A stretch of 64,000 nucleotides of DNA, taken from positions 18,247 through 82,246 of the forward strand of contig CAKSZX010000009.1 in NCBI GenBank assembly GCA_934526065.1, read 5' to 3'. The stretch is from an uncultured Oscillospiraceae bacterium (GTDB lineage Bacteria > Bacillota > Clostridia > Oscillospirales > Ruminococcaceae). The notes beneath the pieces are model-generated. The model saw nothing but the letters and a program-made list of their open reading frames with translations. It was not told where the DNA came from and searched no databases. Made by a program: the position numbers and the translations under genes. This document shows positions 42,451-50,874 of the stretch, piece after piece. Positions within the stretch are counted from its first letter, which is position 1; every line of letters begins with the position of its first letter.

Positions 42451-43014
42451 ATGAAAAAAATAAATCGAATTATTTCCGACTTTATTATTTTAACTTTATC
42501 TGTTTTGATTTTATCCGGTTGCGCTCAATCAACGACGCAACCCGGCGGTGAGGATATAAATGCCTCATCTTCCGAGAATATAGATGCCGACAAATACACT
42601 TCCGAATATTTTCGGAAAAATTACCGGCACTATGACATTATACATGACGATAATCTCAAAAAATTATTGACAACTCCCCTATATCAAAATCTTGTTGATA
42701 TTTGGAATAAAGGTGAATTTAAAGATAAGACGGAATATACCGTAGAACGGCATTTTTGTCCGCCGACAGGTGCTGTTTTACCGGAAAATATTGACAATAC
42801 CGTCATTGTATATGTACTTTCTCCTGATGGAAACGACCTCGTTGTGTACACTGAGTTAGACTTTCAAGATCTTGGCAAGTGGATTACATCAAGTGCCGTT
42901 TACTTTAATGACAGCGGTATTACTATCGACCATACTATTTTTTATCCAAAAGCCACCGATAAACCGCTGGAAAAAGAACTGACTGATGAATTTGAAGCCA
43001 TAAAAAGAATGTAA
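42451..43014 (+). CDS. Small lipoprotein of unknown function
   Basis: 187 aa. Signal peptide ending LILSGC (about residue 24) after MKKINRIISDFIILTLSVL, a short Ser-rich spacer and a single compact domain (about 45-187) with TVERHFCPPTGAVLPENI and TELDFQDLGKWITSS. It is unrelated to the Ser-rich paralogues beyond architecture. AAAAGGAGGCATTT ribosome site. The next 227 bases hold a CCCC-AAAT-GGGG mini-hairpin (43163-43174) and nothing else I recognise. Confidence 0.8.
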   Translation: MKKINRIISDFIILTLSVLILSGCAQSTTQPGGEDINASSSENIDADKYTSEYFRKNYRHYDIIHDDNLKKLLTTPLYQNLVDIWNKGEFKDKTEYTVERHFCPPTGAVLPENIDNTVIVYVLSPDGNDLVVYTELDFQDLGKWITSSAVYFNDSGITIDHTIFYPKATDKPLEKELTDEFEAIKRM

Positions 43015-43241
43015 AACAGCAACATGTAATGTGAATGATATTATATTTCCTTAATCAAAATCCGAGAATGTTTACTCACCCTCGACTTTTTGTTTATTAA
43101 ATTTTAGTCATTGGGTACAAGATAACATTTTATTTAGACGGTAGCATAGAAAAGACTGGTTACGCCCCAAATGGGGATACCACACTGTTTTAATTATTTA
43201 AATACAAGCTTATACTTAACCATTTCCAAAAGGAGGACATT

Positions 43242-44138
43242 ATGAAAAAGAGCAAAAGATTTTTATTTATAGCCCTTGCCGTAACCCTTATGCTTTCCGC
43301 CTGTGTTAAAACGGAGCAAGACAGCAGTTCGGGAGATAGCACATCAAGCCAAACCGGCGAAACTTCTGCTTCAAGCCAATATGAGGGTAAATATCCATAT
43401 ATGTATATCGATGAGGATGGCAAGGTTTATAACAAACCTGATTTGGAAACCCGATTAAACACTATGTACGATATATTAAATTACAACAACTATGTAGAGG
43501 GCAAGTTTGTAAGTAACCGTCGCTCAGACACAGATTATAATTATATGGTTTTCACAATTATGACAGATGATGAAAAAACATATCAGTTCACGTACTTTGA
43601 CAGAGGCAATGCATATAGAGAGTGGGACGGTATTTATTATCCATGCGGTTTGAATGATGAATTAGTTAATTCTTATGTCGTAAGATTTACAGAGAATGAA
43701 CCCGTGAAAGTTTATTATGACGGTACATTTACCGGGGATGTCCAAAATCTAATCATAAAAGGTATAACTGTTGAAAGTTCACAATGGATACTGGATAACT
43801 ATATTAACTGTATAACGGAAGAGCTTAAAAATGTAAACGAAAACTCAATCATTACCCCGGACGATGCTATGATAGCTGTTTGTGAGTATTTGGGGCTTAA
43901 AAATATGAGAAAATATGAATTCCCTGACAATCATGCGGCAGATTTTTATTACAACGATGAACGTTTCGTAATAATTGCGGGAATAGAAACACCTCCTAAC
44001 TGCCCTGATGTACGCTATTATCTCCTTTCTTCGGAATATTCCGGGGACATTTCCGATTTTGATTCTTGGTTTCCCGGAGATGCATATATTGACAGTCTAA
44101 GTATTTCGATGGGAGACGGCCTGATAATCAAATTTTAA
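43242..44138 (+). CDS. Chimeric lipoprotein: Ser-rich family leader with a different body
   Basis: 298 aa. Residues 1-45 (MKKSKRFLFIALAVTLMLSAC, then KTEQDSSSGDSTSSQTGE) match the Ser-rich paralogues almost exactly. From about residue 47 the body is a different domain (YPYMYIDEDGKVYNKPDLE onward), and its C-terminal part resembles the 41620 protein. This points to a domain swap behind a conserved export module. AAAAGGAGGACATT ribosome site identical to the other copies. Last gene of the cluster. Confidence 0.85.
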   Translation: MKKSKRFLFIALAVTLMLSACVKTEQDSSSGDSTSSQTGETSASSQYEGKYPYMYIDEDGKVYNKPDLETRLNTMYDILNYNNYVEGKFVSNRRSDTDYNYMVFTIMTDDEKTYQFTYFDRGNAYREWDGIYYPCGLNDELVNSYVVRFTENEPVKVYYDGTFTGDVQNLIIKGITVESSQWILDNYINCITEELKNVNENSIITPDDAMIAVCEYLGLKNMRKYEFPDNHAADFYYNDERFVIIAGIETPPNCPDVRYYLLSSEYSGDISDFDSWFPGDAYIDSLSISMGDGLIIKF

Positions 44139-44150
44139 CAACAACAAATT

Positions 44151-44175
44151 GAGGGCAAGCTTTAAGCTTGCCCTC
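44151..44175. terminator. Terminator between the lipoprotein cluster and the M23 gene
   Basis: GAGGGCAAGCT / AGCTTGCCCTC, a perfect 11-bp stem around TTA, then GTTTCTT. It serves both convergent genes. Confidence 0.85.
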
Positions 44176-44187
44176 GTTTCTTGATCG

Positions 44188-45444
44188 TTATTTTTTGTTT
44201 TTGTAAATTTCAACCGCCTTTTTCATATACCCGTATGGAATAATCGACGCCATTTGTGTATTGAAATTATAATTTTCCGGAACAGCACCTCCTGATTCAC
44301 TTTCTTTCCTTATTTCAAAATGTAGATGTGAACCGTTGGCATAGCCTTTCTTTCCTTCTATACCTATTTGTGTTACACCCGCAACAACATTATCACCGAC
44401 GCTGACTGTTACATCGTTCATATGATGGTAACATGAGCATGTTTGTCCGTCCTCGTTTTTAATAACTACTTTACCTATATTTTTGTTTACGGATTTTACA
44501 GATCCCGAAATAAGCGCTTTAATCGGGCTGTTTTCTCCTATGGCCATGTCCACGCCATGGTGAATGCCCACGCTTGAATCATATTCCCCAAACAGAAAAT
44601 AACAAATGTTTTTTGCATTGAAATTTCTGTGTCCGTACATTACTTCCACTGCGTCGGAAATCGCATTTATAATATTTTGATACGATGCCTGAAAATCCCG
44701 AACATCAGATTTAAATCCGCTGCCTCTGTGCAGCTGTACATTGTTTTCAATACCCCGAGAAAAAAGTTTATCAGGTACATTGTTCAGTGTAAAACTGCTG
44801 CCTGTAAACGGCAAAGGAGCATTGTATGTAGCCATAATATCAACATCATTGATATTTGTAGGCGGTGAAATCAAATTCCATGAAGTGCTACCGGTTGTCG
44901 TACCCTCTTTCACATCTTCCACCGGTACAAGCCACCATGTTTGTTCCATTGGAATTTTCGGATCGAGGGCACACCATCTTACATCACAACCGTTATCAAA
45001 TTTACCATTTGAGTTTCTAACGGCGGTCAAATACAAATTGTTACCTGTGTTGTTTCTGTAACATTGTATTCTGTAATAATTATTTGCAGCGCTTATTGTT
45101 ATAAAGTTCACCTTTGAATCGTTTTCGTTGCCGGCCACTTTATAAATGTCACAGTTGCCTTTGTTGTCTTTGGCGTAATAATAATCAAGTCCGTAAGATG
45201 TGTCGCCGGCACATAAAATTCTTGCGTAACCTCCTTCCGCCGGTATTTCAACTTTCCACTGCATATCCGTGCTGTAATCCAATGTCCACAAATTGCAGTT
45301 TCTGTTGTTGTAGTGACCGCCCGTGCCTTTTGTATTAAGTGCAAGGGGTTTCGTTTTTTTGTTTAAGATGTTTTCTCTTGATGTTGTACCGGAAATCCAA
45401 AATCTCGGTACAAGATAATAAGTTTTTCCGCTTTGATAAGCCAT
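44188..45444 (-). CDS. M23 (LytM-type) peptidase with N-terminal beta-trefoil/lectin-like domain
   Basis: 418 aa. Residues 1-175 are rich in Trp, Asn and Gly with repeated pieces (CNLWTLDYSTDMQWKVEIP, YYRIQCYRNNTGNNLYLTA, MEQTWWLVP), as in ricin-type carbohydrate-binding folds. The C-terminal part (about 280-400) is an M23 peptidase: HHGVDMAIG, YHHMNDV and GSHLHFEI supply the zinc ligands. It should cut peptidoglycan cross-bridges. There is no signal peptide, so release would need lysis, a holin or a non-classical route, which is unusual for a wall hydrolase and phage-endolysin-like. The promoter region carries 11-bp repeats. Confidence 0.82.
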   Translation of the reverse strand: MAYQSGKTYYLVPRFWISGTTSRENILNKKTKPLALNTKGTGGHYNNRNCNLWTLDYSTDMQWKVEIPAEGGYARILCAGDTSYGLDYYYAKDNKGNCDIYKVAGNENDSKVNFITISAANNYYRIQCYRNNTGNNLYLTAVRNSNGKFDNGCDVRWCALDPKIPMEQTWWLVPVEDVKEGTTTGSTSWNLISPPTNINDVDIMATYNAPLPFTGSSFTLNNVPDKLFSRGIENNVQLHRGSGFKSDVRDFQASYQNIINAISDAVEVMYGHRNFNAKNICYFLFGEYDSSVGIHHGVDMAIGENSPIKALISGSVKSVNKNIGKVVIKNEDGQTCSCYHHMNDVTVSVGDNVVAGVTQIGIEGKKGYANGSHLHFEIRKESESGGAVPENYNFNTQMASIIPYGYMKKAVEIYKNKK

Positions 45445-45549
45445 AAATTTTTACCTACTTTCTTTAAAATTAAAATTTGTTTATTTTTGTTTGTTTTGTA
45501 ATCTGCAGCTTACGATTTATATTATAGCGTAGGGCGGGTTAAATTTCCT

Positions 45550-45604
45550 CCCGACTTTTTCCCGCAAAATTCCCGCAAAATTCCCGGGAAATTCCCGCAA
45601 AATT
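45550..45604. repeat. Five contiguous 11-bp iterons upstream of the M23 gene
   Basis: Units read CCCGACTTTTT, CCCGCAAAATT (twice), CCCGGGAAATT and CCCGCAAAATT; a sixth partial unit starts at 45605. The period is close to one helical turn, as in arrays bound cooperatively by one protein face. They lie about 105-160 bases upstream of the M23 gene start on the minus strand and 75 bases before the amidohydrolase on the plus strand. Confidence 0.75.
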
Positions 45605-45679
45605 CCCACTTTATATTGATTTGCGTATATAAACTGTTATATAATATTCTAAATGATAAAAATGAAAGGCGGCTTTTGT

Positions 45680-46996
45680 TTGAAAAATCTTATAAAAAAT
45701 GTCACGGTTTTGACAATGGACGAAAATAACACCGTTTTTGAAAAGGGCGCTGTTCTTTTTGAGGATGATAAAATTTTACAGGTTGGGGCAAATATACCGG
45801 AAAGCTCTGCCGATACGGTAATTGACGGCAAAAACGGCATTTTAATGCCGGGAATGATAAATTGCCACAGCCATATTTCTATGATACCATTCAGAAGTAT
45901 GGGTGACGATTGCCGGGACAGACTGCGCCGTTTTCTGTTTCCCCTTGAAAATGATGCAATGACCCCGGAGCTTGTGTACGCTCGGGCAAGATACGCTGTG
46001 TGCGAACTGCTTTTAAGCGGCGTTACCACAATAACCGATATGTACTACTTTGAGGATATGGTGGCAAAGGCCTGCCGGGAAACAGGCATAAGGGCATTTT
46101 TAGGTGAAACGGTTATAAATCAGCCTGTGTGCGACAGCAAGGATTTTCAACAGACAATGGAAAACACCGAAAATTTCCTGAAAAAATATCAAAATCACCC
46201 GTTGGTTCGTCCTATGGTTGCCCCTCACGCCACAAACACAAACACGGCGGAACAGCTTGTTCGGGCAAAAAAACTGGCGGATAAGTACGGGGCAAAATAC
46301 ACTTTGCATGTAAGCGAAATGGACTATGAAATGGCATATTTCAAAGATACATACAACAAAACTCCGGTGGAATTTTTGCGGGATTTAGGTGTTATGGACG
46401 AAAATACCATAGCCGCCCACTGCATACATTTAACCGATGAGGATATTGATTTGTTTGCAAAAACAGAGGCAAAAATTGCCCACTGTGTGGTGGCAAACAC
46501 AAAGTCCGGCAAAGGGGTTGCCCCCATATACAGCGCTTTAAACAAAGGCGTAACCGTGGGCATAGGCACCGACGGCCCTTCATCCGGCAACACATTGGAT
46601 TTATTTACCCAAATGCGTATGATCCCTCTTGCACAGAAAACAAAATATCACAACCGCAGTATTATGGGGGCGGCTGAGGTTGTAAATATGGCGACCTTAG
46701 GGGGCGCAAAGGTTTTGGGAATTGAAAAAGAAGTGGGAACCCTTGAACCCGGCAAAAAGGCAGATATGGTTTTAATCGAAACCGACAGCGTCAATATGTT
46801 CCCTTTATACAATCCTTTTTCTGCCTTGGTTTATTCCGCAAGGGCGGAAAATGTATCTTCCGTTTGGGTAAACGGCATACAGCTTGTAAGGGATAAACAG
46901 CTTGTAAATATGGATTTATCTGCCGAAAAGGCCGCACTTTTGGCACAGATGGGTGATTTTATCGCCCATAGTAAAAACTACAAAGAGTATATTTAA
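45680..46996 (+). CDS. Amidohydrolase of the MtaD/SsnA (SAH/MTA deaminase-like) family
   Basis: 438 aa from TTG 45680, 8 bases after AAAGGCGG; an in-frame ATG at 45653 would add nine residues before the ribosome site and is less likely. The metal motif is in MINCHSHISM; further ligands are in LHVSEMD, AAHCIHLTDED and GIGTDGPSSGN. Members deaminate S-adenosylhomocysteine, methylthioadenosine or guanine-like rings. With mtnN (4355) and two nucleoside hydrolases nearby it fits purine and thio-nucleoside salvage. The exact substrate is not fixed. Confidence 0.88.
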   Translation: MKNLIKNVTVLTMDENNTVFEKGAVLFEDDKILQVGANIPESSADTVIDGKNGILMPGMINCHSHISMIPFRSMGDDCRDRLRRFLFPLENDAMTPELVYARARYAVCELLLSGVTTITDMYYFEDMVAKACRETGIRAFLGETVINQPVCDSKDFQQTMENTENFLKKYQNHPLVRPMVAPHATNTNTAEQLVRAKKLADKYGAKYTLHVSEMDYEMAYFKDTYNKTPVEFLRDLGVMDENTIAAHCIHLTDEDIDLFAKTEAKIAHCVVANTKSGKGVAPIYSALNKGVTVGIGTDGPSSGNTLDLFTQMRMIPLAQKTKYHNRSIMGAAEVVNMATLGGAKVLGIEKEVGTLEPGKKADMVLIETDSVNMFPLYNPFSALVYSARAENVSSVWVNGIQLVRDKQLVNMDLSAEKAALLAQMGDFIAHSKNYKEYI

Positions 46997-47041
46997 TTTA
47001 AACGGCTGTTTGTAATTTTTTACAAAACGACAGTTGTGTAC

Positions 47042-47070
47042 TTGACAAATACAATTTTCGGGTGTAACAT
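47042..47070 (+). promoter_or_regulatory. Promoter of the leader-peptide/M20 transcript
   Basis: TTGACA (47042-47047), a 17-base spacer and TAACAT (47065-47070). Confidence 0.65.
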
Positions 47071-47102
47071 TTAGCTATACAAATTTTACGGAGGAAGTTA
47101 CT

Positions 47103-47180
47103 ATGATGACAGCTACTATGCGAATGTACATGTGCAAATGCGTTCCTGTGGCTTGTCGTGCAAGTATTTTTTCTGTATAA
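47103..47180 (+). CDS. Met/Cys-rich leader peptide
   Basis: 25 aa, starting at ATG 47103 (a second ATG follows at once) behind ACGGAGGAAG. The sequence begins MMTATMRMYMCKC and ends VACRASIFSV: five Met within the first ten residues and three Cys in all. It is followed by a hairpin AAATAT / ATATTT (47181-47200), then an intrinsic terminator (47213), then the M20 gene. This is the layout of a ribosome-mediated attenuator in which shortage of charged Met or Cys tRNA would stall translation and relieve termination. I do not recognise it as a named leader. Confidence 0.65.
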   Translation: MMTATMRMYMCKCVPVACRASIFSV

Positions 47181-47212
47181 AAATATCTGGAGAAATATTT
47201 AATCGAAACTTG

Positions 47213-47244
47213 GCGGGAACGGCATTGTGCTGTTTCCGCTTTTT
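47213..47244 (+). terminator. Attenuator terminator ahead of the second M20 gene
   Basis: GCGGGAACGGCA / TGCTGTTTCCGC, a 12-bp stem with two G-U pairs and a TTG loop, then TTTTT. It lies between the leader peptide and the ribosome site of the M20 gene, so it is regulatory and not operon-ending. Confidence 0.8.
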
Positions 47245-47264
47245 GATTATACGGAGGTTTTATT

Positions 47265-48470
47265 ATGAGTAATGTAAGAGAAAGAATTGTAAGCTATGTT
47301 GACCGGCACAAGGCGGAATGGGAAGAAATTGCCCTTGCCATACACGCAAAGCCGGAGGTAAGCAACTACGAGTTTTTTGCATCGGAAACACTGTCAAACA
47401 AACTTAAAGAAAACGGTTTTGAAGTTGAACTTCCTGCCGCAGGCCACCGCACCGGTTTTGCCGCAAGCTATAAATCACAAAAGCCGGGCCCGGTTATCTG
47501 TTTCCTTGCGGAATATGATGCCTTAGTTGGCCTCGGCCACGGCTGCGGACACAATCTTTTCGGTGCATCAAGCTGTCTTGCAGGCTGTGCTTTAAAAAGC
47601 GTTATAGACGAATTGGGCGGCGAGGTAAGAGTGTACGGCACACCGGGTGAAGAAGGCGGCGAAAACGGCAGTGCAAAGGGTTCCTTTGTTCGTGAGGGCT
47701 ACTTTAATGATGTTGACTTTGCCCTTTGCGTTCACCCGGGCACAGGTCCAGACTGTGATTTGACAGGCAAAACCTTGGGCTGCGTGCCTATTGATGTTGA
47801 ATTCTGGGGCGTTTCATCTCATGCTGCGGCTCAGCCGGAAAAAGGCATCAACGCTCTTGACGCTCTTATTATGGTTTATAACGCATCAAATGCTCTCCGT
47901 CAGCAGTTGACAGACGATGTTCGCATCCACGGCATTATCACAAACGGCGGTAAAGCACCTAACTCTATCCCGGATTATGCCGCCGCAAAGTTCTATCTCC
48001 GTGCCGCATCTAAGGACACACTTGACGAAGTTTACGAAAAATTTGAAAATATCGTAAAGGGTGCCGCTTTGCAGACAGGCGCAAAGGGCAGAATGGCTCC
48101 CTATCAGAACAGAGTTGAAAACCAAGTTCCTACACCGAGCTTTGACGCAGTGTTTGAAAAGAACCTTAACCTTTTCGGCAGAGATGTTAAAAATCACAAC
48201 ATCGAAAGAAGCATGGGTTCATCCGACGTGGGTAACGTAATGCAGGTTGTTCCTACAATTCAGCCGACGATCGGTATTTCACCTGTGCCGATTAAAGGAC
48301 ACAGCGAAGATATGGTTCGGGCTTCCTGTTCAAGAATGGGTCTTGACGAAATCGCCCTTGCCGCAAAGGTACTTTGCTACACAGCCGCCGATGTTATCGA
48401 AGACCCTGCACTGGCTCGGAAGATTAAAGAGGATCACGCTTATCAGGTGGCTCACCAGAAAGAAAATTGA
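47265..48470 (+). CDS. M20-family metallo-amidohydrolase behind a leader-peptide attenuator
   Basis: 401 aa. Zinc-site motifs AEYDALVGLGHGCGHN and GTPGEEGGENGSA, with a lid domain around 185-300. It is related to the enzyme at 15879 but not a close copy. It hydrolyses an N-acyl amino acid or dipeptide. The Met/Cys-rich leader suggests that the product is a sulfur amino acid, for example from N-acyl-cysteine or N-acyl-methionine. ACGGAGG precedes ATG 47265. Confidence 0.9.
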   Translation: MSNVRERIVSYVDRHKAEWEEIALAIHAKPEVSNYEFFASETLSNKLKENGFEVELPAAGHRTGFAASYKSQKPGPVICFLAEYDALVGLGHGCGHNLFGASSCLAGCALKSVIDELGGEVRVYGTPGEEGGENGSAKGSFVREGYFNDVDFALCVHPGTGPDCDLTGKTLGCVPIDVEFWGVSSHAAAQPEKGINALDALIMVYNASNALRQQLTDDVRIHGIITNGGKAPNSIPDYAAAKFYLRAASKDTLDEVYEKFENIVKGAALQTGAKGRMAPYQNRVENQVPTPSFDAVFEKNLNLFGRDVKNHNIERSMGSSDVGNVMQVVPTIQPTIGISPVPIKGHSEDMVRASCSRMGLDEIALAAKVLCYTAADVIEDPALARKIKEDHAYQVAHQKEN

Positions 48471-48492
48471 TTTAAAATAACGAAATAAAATT

Positions 48493-48520
48493 AAACGAGG
48501 TCAGCTGACCTCGTTTTTTT
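48493..48520. terminator. Palindromic terminator between the M20 gene and tex
   Basis: AAACGAGGTCAG / CTGACCTCGTTT, a perfect dyad followed by TTTT on the plus strand. Confidence 0.85.
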
Positions 48521-48527
48521 ATCTGTG

Positions 48528-50705
48528 TTATTCTGCTTTCGGCGGTATCATTGTAAGTGAAATTCTCTTTTTGGCCGGGTCAACCGACAGTACCCAAACA
48601 GTTACAACATCGCCAACTTTTACAATTTCTCCCGGGTGTTTTATAAATTTTTTGCTTATTTGGCTTATGTGTACAAGTCCGTCTTGGTGTACGCCTATGT
48701 CCACAAATGCGCCGAAATCTATAACATTTCGCACGGTGCCTTTAAGCTCCATTCCCTCTTTAAGGTCGGAAATATCCAAAATATCGCTTCTCAAAAGTGG
48801 GCTTGGCAAATCGTCACGCATATCTCTGCCCGGGCGGATAAGCTCACTTATAATATCTTTAAGGGTAGGCAGGCCGACTCCAAGCTGCCCAGCCAATTTT
48901 TCAAGGCCGGCTTTTTCGGCTTTTACCTGTAATTCTTTTATTTTTTCTGTGCCTATGTCGCTATCCGTAAAGCCGGTTAATGACAAAAGCTCTTTTGCGG
49001 CTTTGTAGCTTTCCGGGTGAACAGAAGATGAATCCAGTTTTTCCGCCCCACCGGGTATGCGTAAAAATCCGGCGGACATCCGATAGGCCTTAGGCCCCAG
49101 CTTGGCAACTTTTAAAAGTTGGTTTCTCTTTTCAAATTCGCCGTTTGCCTCACGGTATTCCACAATGTTTTTGGCGATTGTCTTATTAAGGCCGGAAACA
49201 CGCTCCAAAAGGGGTGCGCTGGCAGTGTTAAGGTCAACGCCTACGGTGTTTACACAGTCCTCAACAACGCCGTCAAGCCTTTCTTCCAGCTTTTTTGCCG
49301 GCATATCGTGCTGATATTGCCCAACGCCTATTGATTTCGGGTCTATTTTTACAAGTTCCGCCAATGGGTCCTGCAAACGGCGTGCTATTGAAACCGCACT
49401 TCTTATGGTTACATCATACTGTGGGAACTCTGCCTGTGCAAGTTTAGACGCTGAGTAAACCGACGCACCTGCCTCGCTTACAACCCGATAGCTCACCTTG
49501 CGGTCAATCTGTTTTAATAAGTCCGCAACAAACATTTCGGTCTCTTTTGTGGCGGTGCCGTTGCCTATGGAAATTATATCAACGGCGTATTTGTTTATAA
49601 GGCTTTTCAGCTTTTTGGCGGCAAGTTCTTTGTCGTGGTTGGGCAGGGTCATGTAGACAACGCCTGTGTCCAAAACCTTGCCCGTCCGGTCAACTACCGC
49701 CATTTTACAGCCTGTGCGGTAGCCCGGGTCAAGAGCCATACACACCTTGCCCTTTACCGGGGGAACAAGCAAAAGCCGGCGGAGATTATCCCCAAACAAA
49801 TTTATTGCACCGTCATTTGCGGATTCTGTCAGGGCGGATCTGATTTCGGTTTCAAGGCTTGGATGAATAAGCCTTGTGTAGCTGTCGGCTATGGTCTCTT
49901 TTAAAAGCTCTGTGGCCGTGCTGTTGTTTTTGATATATATATTTTCTATTTCTCTTATTGCAATATCGCTGTCAACAGATATGGAAACCTTTAAAAATCC
50001 CTCTTTTTCGCCTCTGTTAAGGGCAAGCACCCTGTGGCCGGGAATTTTATTTACCGGTTGTGCAAAATCGTAATATTGGGTGTAAACGCTTTCTTTTTCC
50101 CGGTCGCCTTTGCTTTGCACAATGCCGGTGCGGTTGTACAGGGATTTTAACACCGTGCGCACCTTTGCATCATCGGAAATATCCTCGGCGATTATATCGC
50201 AGGCGCCTTTTACCGCATCTTCGGCGGTTTCAACCCCTTTTTCACCGTTTACATATTGCCGGGCAACGGTGTAAATATCCGTCTTTTTGTCCTGAGACAA
50301 AATAATTTTTGCCAGTGGTTCAAGACCCTTTTCCCTTGCAACCGAGGCTCTTGTTTTTCTTTTCGGGCGGTATGGGCGGTACAAATCCTCAACCGCCGCC
50401 AAAGTGGTTGCTTTTTCAATCTGCCGGCAAAGCTCGTCGGTCATTTTATCCTGTGCCAAAATCGAGTTGTAAACGTCTGTCTTTTTCTCGTCAAGGCCTC
50501 TTATGTATTCCCGTCTTTCGCTTATACTGCGTATTTGGGCATCGTCCAGCTCCCCTGTTTTTTCTTTTCTGTATCTGGCGATAAAAGGTATTGTCGCTCC
50601 TTCGTCCAAAAGGGCAAGGGTGTTTTCCGCCTGCCAGGGCTTTATTTTAAATTCCGCCCCGAGAATTAAAACTAAATCACTTTTAAAAATATGTTCTTCT
50701 GCCAT
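48528..50705 (-). CDS. tex: Tex-like RNA-binding transcription accessory protein
   Basis: 725 aa, full length. N-terminal Tex domain (TIPFIARYRKEKTGELDDAQ), YqgF/RNase H-like domain (CMALDPGYRTGCKMAVVD), helix-hairpin-helix modules (near TASAPLLERVSGLNKTIAKN) and a C-terminal S1 RNA-binding domain (about 640-715, LKGTVRNVIDFGAFVDIGVH). A cytoplasmic nucleic-acid-binding factor affecting transcription. Monocistronic. The ribosome site is AGGAG ahead of ATG 50705. Confidence 0.96.
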   Translation of the reverse strand: MAEEHIFKSDLVLILGAEFKIKPWQAENTLALLDEGATIPFIARYRKEKTGELDDAQIRSISERREYIRGLDEKKTDVYNSILAQDKMTDELCRQIEKATTLAAVEDLYRPYRPKRKTRASVAREKGLEPLAKIILSQDKKTDIYTVARQYVNGEKGVETAEDAVKGACDIIAEDISDDAKVRTVLKSLYNRTGIVQSKGDREKESVYTQYYDFAQPVNKIPGHRVLALNRGEKEGFLKVSISVDSDIAIREIENIYIKNNSTATELLKETIADSYTRLIHPSLETEIRSALTESANDGAINLFGDNLRRLLLVPPVKGKVCMALDPGYRTGCKMAVVDRTGKVLDTGVVYMTLPNHDKELAAKKLKSLINKYAVDIISIGNGTATKETEMFVADLLKQIDRKVSYRVVSEAGASVYSASKLAQAEFPQYDVTIRSAVSIARRLQDPLAELVKIDPKSIGVGQYQHDMPAKKLEERLDGVVEDCVNTVGVDLNTASAPLLERVSGLNKTIAKNIVEYREANGEFEKRNQLLKVAKLGPKAYRMSAGFLRIPGGAEKLDSSSVHPESYKAAKELLSLTGFTDSDIGTEKIKELQVKAEKAGLEKLAGQLGVGLPTLKDIISELIRPGRDMRDDLPSPLLRSDILDISDLKEGMELKGTVRNVIDFGAFVDIGVHQDGLVHISQISKKFIKHPGEIVKVGDVVTVWVLSVDPAKKRISLTMIPPKAE

Positions 50706-50874
50706 TTTTCTCTCCTAATATTGATAGTCTAAATTTTATCATATTTTACCGTGAATTTCCACCGAAACAGGACAATAGATACAGTTAAAACATTAAAATT
50801 TGGTTAATAAATCAATATGAAACAGAAGAAAAAAAGAATATAATATGATTATATCGAAAAGGAGACAGAAATTT

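Noticed and set aside
45550..45610. Possible CRISPR array
   Set aside because: Units are 11 bp and contiguous, with no spacers and no cas genes; these are iterons.
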